Shown piece by piece: positions 61,901-64,000 of a stretch of 64,000 bases of DNA. The DNA lies in NCBI RefSeq assembly GCF_003149185.1, contig NZ_QGDO01000001.1, positions 1,240,001 through 1,304,000 of the forward strand, read 5' to 3'. Below the pieces are notes generated by a model that saw only the letters and a program-made list of their open reading frames with translations, made no database searches and was not told the origin of the DNA. Origin of the DNA: Sediminitomix flava (GTDB lineage: Bacteria > Bacteroidota > Bacteroidia > Cytophagales > Flammeovirgaceae). The position numbers and the translations under genes were made by a program. Position 1 is the stretch's first letter. Each line of letters begins with the position of its first letter.

Positions 61901-63905
61901 ACTTTGACTGCAACTGATCTTCAATGGCTTTCAGTAAAGTCTCATCAGTTAAGCCTGCTTTTTCTTTGAGTGGAGAAGTTGCGAAGAATGCTCCTTGGAA
62001 TGCGATACCTTGCATACGCAATTGCAATTCTGGATCAGTAGCTTCTTCACGTGCAATTTTGAAACCATCGATGTAGAAAACTCGAATGTTTTTATCGATG
62101 ATTACTTTTTGGTAATGTCTCGGAATATTAGCCCAAACTGCTTCAGGAGTTTCTTTATCCGACTGGATAATAAATGCGCCTCCTTCTTTCAGACCTGCCA
62201 ATGCATTGGTGTGCTTAAATACGTTAGGGTCTGGAGAAAGCACAACGTCTACGAAGAAGATTTCGCAGTTCATACGAATTGGTTCTGGAGCTGCTGCCAA
62301 ATAATAGGTTGTTGGCTGTCCTTTTTTCTCAGAACCATATTTCGGATTGGCTTTTATATCATATCCTAACAAGTCGAATAGTGTCATTGCGAGGTTCTTA
62401 CCTGTCGTAATTGCACCCCAACCACCCACAGAGTGGAAACGTACACTAATCGCATCTTTAGGCATAAGGTTAGGGTTTTCAGAACCTCTGATAGCTAACT
62501 CTTTTACCTTCGGATAAGCATCTTGTATTGTCTCTTGATAAAGCTTTTGTTTAGGAGTGAAAGCTTTGTCTCTAATAAAATCAATTGAAAGGTAGAACAG
62601 TTTCTTATTCTTACCATTTGGCAACATATTCTCAACTGCTCCAATAATTCCTTCTGCCTGTAAGTCACGGCTACCCATACCGAACGAACCCGAATAAACC
62701 GAAGGCATATCCGATGCTGAGTAAGCAGGTAAATCAGCATGTGGAGGATTCTTCTTGTTCATGCCATTTTCGAGGCATTTGTTAAGAACCGTTCTGATTT
62801 CTCTTGCGATTGGTAGATCGGCAGCTAACGGCTGATCCAACCTCTCCAATACCGTAATTCCTTTTTTCCCTTTCAAGAATTTACCGATCAAGTCGGCTGG
62901 GAATGGACGGAACATAACAAGGTCAATAACCCCAACTTTTAGTCCTCTCGTTTCTCTAAGGTAATCTACCACAGCTTCAGCACTTGTCACAACACTACCC
63001 TGCCCTACGATAAGGTAATCTGCATCTGCTGCTTTATAACTCATGACTCTCTCGTACTTACGACCTGTAAGTGCAGCATAGTCTTTGAATGCCTGATCTG
63101 TAATTTCTTGGATATGGTCAAAGAAGTATGGACGTTGGGCTGCCACACTTTGCATATAAGAATCTTGGTTTTGTACCAACCCTGCCATTAGCGGATTATC
63201 TACATCCCAAATTTCTGGAATTCTTCTACGTTGCTCTCCATAAATAATTCTCTGAGCAGCCGTAGGCGTATCAATAATATCGTCTGGTCTACCCAAGTAC
63301 TCTTTAATCAAATCTCTCTCTGGAATTCTAAGTGATTCGATAAGGTGAGTTGTAAGGAAACCATCTTGTGCTATTGCACCTGGTGTGAGGGCTAATTCAG
63401 CAATTTTGTGGGTAATGATATTAAGGTCAGCTACATGTTGTGCATTTTTTGCAAACATCTGAAAAAATCCTGTATCATCAATTGCATGATAATCATCGTG
63501 TCCTGCATGTACATTTAGCGTAGCCTTGGTCATCGCTCTTGCCCCAATATTCAGCACATAAGTCAGACGCTTACCAACAGCAGCATATAAAGACTCATGC
63601 ATATAAGCAATTCCTTGCCCTGATGAGAAGTTGGCTGCTCTCTGTCCAGTCATTGAAAGACCTGCTGTTACAGCTGCTGCTGCATGCTCACCTTCTGGTT
63701 CAATAAAAATAAGTGGCTTATCAGAGATATTTAGGTGGCCTTTCGCGGCTTCTTCTGCCCAATATTCTCCCATCTGTGTAGAAGGAGTAATCGGGTAAGC
63801 TCCTGCAGCATCGGTAGACTCTCTTTCACACATTATTGCGGCAGTATTACCGTCCATTGCTACTCTAATACCAGGATACTTTACTTTTTGGTTTTCTTTG
63901 CTCAT
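58998..63905 (-). CDS. nifJ: Giant pyruvate:ferredoxin oxidoreductase
   Basis: 1635 residues; single-chain pyruvate:ferredoxin (flavodoxin) oxidoreductases are usually 1170-1200. Converts pyruvate and CoA to acetyl-CoA, CO2 and reduced ferredoxin. Domains: POR alpha-type (about 1-420, YPITPST near 38), gamma-type (about 487-640), 4Fe-4S sites at Cys786-789-792-796 and Cys920-923-926-930, the TPP domain (about 990-1400, GDGSMYDIGFQN at 1219-1230) and a further C-terminal ferredoxin-like part with Cys1564-1567-1570 and Cys1606. Third-cluster ligands are Cys998, 1001, 1128 and 1332. Compared with the standard enzyme it has about 65 extra residues between the two ferredoxin clusters, about 100 between Cys1001 and Cys1128, and the added C-terminal domain. 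First gene of the leftward operon with rnfC. Other 2-oxoacids cannot be excluded. Confidence 0.92.
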   Translation of the reverse strand: MSKENQKVKYPGIRVAMDGNTAAIMCERESTDAAGAYPITPSTQMGEYWAEEAAKGHLNISDKPLIFIEPEGEHAAAAVTAGLSMTGQRAANFSSGQGIAYMHESLYAAVGKRLTYVLNIGARAMTKATLNVHAGHDDYHAIDDTGFFQMFAKNAQHVADLNIITHKIAELALTPGAIAQDGFLTTHLIESLRIPERDLIKEYLGRPDDIIDTPTAAQRIIYGEQRRRIPEIWDVDNPLMAGLVQNQDSYMQSVAAQRPYFFDHIQEITDQAFKDYAALTGRKYERVMSYKAADADYLIVGQGSVVTSAEAVVDYLRETRGLKVGVIDLVMFRPFPADLIGKFLKGKKGITVLERLDQPLAADLPIAREIRTVLNKCLENGMNKKNPPHADLPAYSASDMPSVYSGSFGMGSRDLQAEGIIGAVENMLPNGKNKKLFYLSIDFIRDKAFTPKQKLYQETIQDAYPKVKELAIRGSENPNLMPKDAISVRFHSVGGWGAITTGKNLAMTLFDLLGYDIKANPKYGSEKKGQPTTYYLAAAPEPIRMNCEIFFVDVVLSPDPNVFKHTNALAGLKEGGAFIIQSDKETPEAVWANIPRHYQKVIIDKNIRVFYIDGFKIAREEATDPELQLRMQGIAFQGAFFATSPLKEKAGLTDETLLKAIEDQLQSKFGAKGQRVVDDNMRVVKRGFTEVHEITEKQISEKSTQAHNQEILPLPKMLKSSPKSEDNLTDIHRFWEQTGNFYQRGQGNDNITDPFIGLSVMPATTSLFRDMTGIRFEHPEWVPENCTACGDCYTVCPDTALPGLVSELSDVLGTAVKRVKKNYGDLQELPKAVRSLEKEIRTQFKEAPKGTTVNDMIHQVIDIKLMDSNTSDVLQKEFNWFKEELGDFKFALTRPYFDLHEKKQEGSGGLFSITVNPTTCKGCMECVKVCNDDALRTVPQTEESVDRMRHEWDFWMDLPSTAKKFNRIESMEEKIGPLETMLLNKDAYLTFASGDGACLGCSEKSVVHLFTATVETLMQPRVEKHVAYVEELIGKLEKHIQLKLIGTVNISDADAMAKIVAESKDSDLTMSGIASKLEQATGSEPIDQDWLQNASQLLARLKQLKWKYEQGTTGNGRAKMGMTNATGCTSVWGSTFPYNPYPFPWANHLFQDSTSLAMGIFEGHMSKMADGFRTIRKVELELEGKYDPSVHDDFFTYFNWEQFSDEEWKLCPPVVALGGDGSMYDIGFQNLSRMMASGKPIKVVIVDTQVYSNTGGQACTSGFIGQVSDMAQYGKVWKGKPEPRKEIGLIAMAHRNTYVLQSTLANTSQMIEGFIDGLEAKRPALFNVYTTCQPEHGVADDMGAHQAKLAVESRAYPIFKYNPEHGKTAAEAFDLDGNPSMEQDWPTYQLKYVENGREKTMEVAMTFADFAITEARFRKHFRKAPRDTWNEDMVLLVDFLNLSEEEREGKFPFIWAVDKKQHLSRVMVAKPIVDSCEERRDFWIMLKDLAGVSKEEVNEAQIEDKVRKEVVGKIAQGLMKLAGDEGSSIVDLTNTEAAPSTESNETPAEKGGCYVAPSLETDECTSCDECIKVNSKIFAYNSDNKAYIKDPKGGPYEALVKAAEKCTAGVIHPGMPEDQSTDIVQKWLKRAEKYN

Positions 63906-64000
63906 AATAATTTTTCGCGTTCTTTATGGTTTTCTTTTACTATAAAGAGCATCCAAAAAGAAAAAGGTAAGTACTCCTCTCCAAACTATTATTCCACTAT

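Noticed and set aside
63906-64000. Promoter of the PFOR operon
   Set aside because: Only 95 bases are available before the window edge and no TAnnTTTG match was found on the minus strand.

Overview
The window reads as a chromosomal segment of an AT-rich member of the Bacteroidota, most likely a marine Cytophagales (Flammeovirga/Microscilla-like; the genus is inference). The reasons are: two sensor kinases fused to AraC-type DNA-binding domains (one a full hybrid two-component regulator with a double propeller), the TAnnTTTG -7 promoter motif in front of rimP and infB, almost no Shine-Dalgarno signals, many secreted proteins with Bacteroidota-style signal peptides ending in AQ, an Rnf complex, and an infB with a long low-complexity linker. 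No rRNA, tRNA, CRISPR array, prophage or transposase gene was found.

Layout. 0.2-4.5 kb: a large hybrid two-component regulator; any polysaccharide locus it controls would lie outside the window. 4.9-10.5 kb: metallophosphatase, porin, nitroreductase, cysM and dprA. 10.6-13.3 kb: an unusual protein with two beta-amylase (GH14) domains. 13.6-20.1 kb: TPR protein, two Crp/Fnr-like regulators, a tail-to-tail pair of DinB-like paralogues, an AraC regulator, a pirin, a YceI protein and a candidate small RNA. 20.4-26.5 kb: two membrane-anchored SpoIIE-type phosphatases flanking an AbgT transporter, then a stand-alone receiver domain. 26.8-31.7 kb: a four-domain fasciclin lipoprotein, a LytTR regulator whose receiver has lost its phosphorylation residues, an AraC regulator and a TPR-like secreted protein. 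31.8-37.9 kb: DoxX, then rimP, nusA and infB with a leader attenuator and an internal promoter. 39.3-47.3 kb: an AraC-type hybrid kinase, then a TetR-controlled five-gene envelope export cassette (outer-membrane barrel, ABC ATPase, two FtsX/Lol-type permeases, LolA-like carrier). 47.5-52.1 kb: TonB-like lipoprotein, GH31 glycosidase and an exported Gfo/Idh/MocA oxidoreductase. 52.3-63.9 kb: one leftward ferredoxin-energy cluster: giant pyruvate:ferredoxin oxidoreductase, rnfC-D-G-E-A, an NqrM-like small Cys protein, then, after a transposon-like 230-bp element, a ferredoxin-NADP reductase and rnfB.

How the genes work together. The right-hand cluster is the clearest system: the oxidoreductase makes reduced ferredoxin from 2-oxoacids, Rnf spends it to pump ions and reduce NAD, the FNR links it to NADPH, and the NqrM-like protein is a candidate assembly factor for the membrane iron centre. 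The TetR cassette is a self-contained inner-to-outer-membrane export route with a symmetric four-half-site operator, and it is the best candidate for an uncharacterised system here. Other points of interest are the duplicated beta-amylase with one degraded active site, the phosphorylation-blind LytTR regulator near a promoter carrying LytTR-like direct repeats, and several palindromic or transposon-like repeats between genes.
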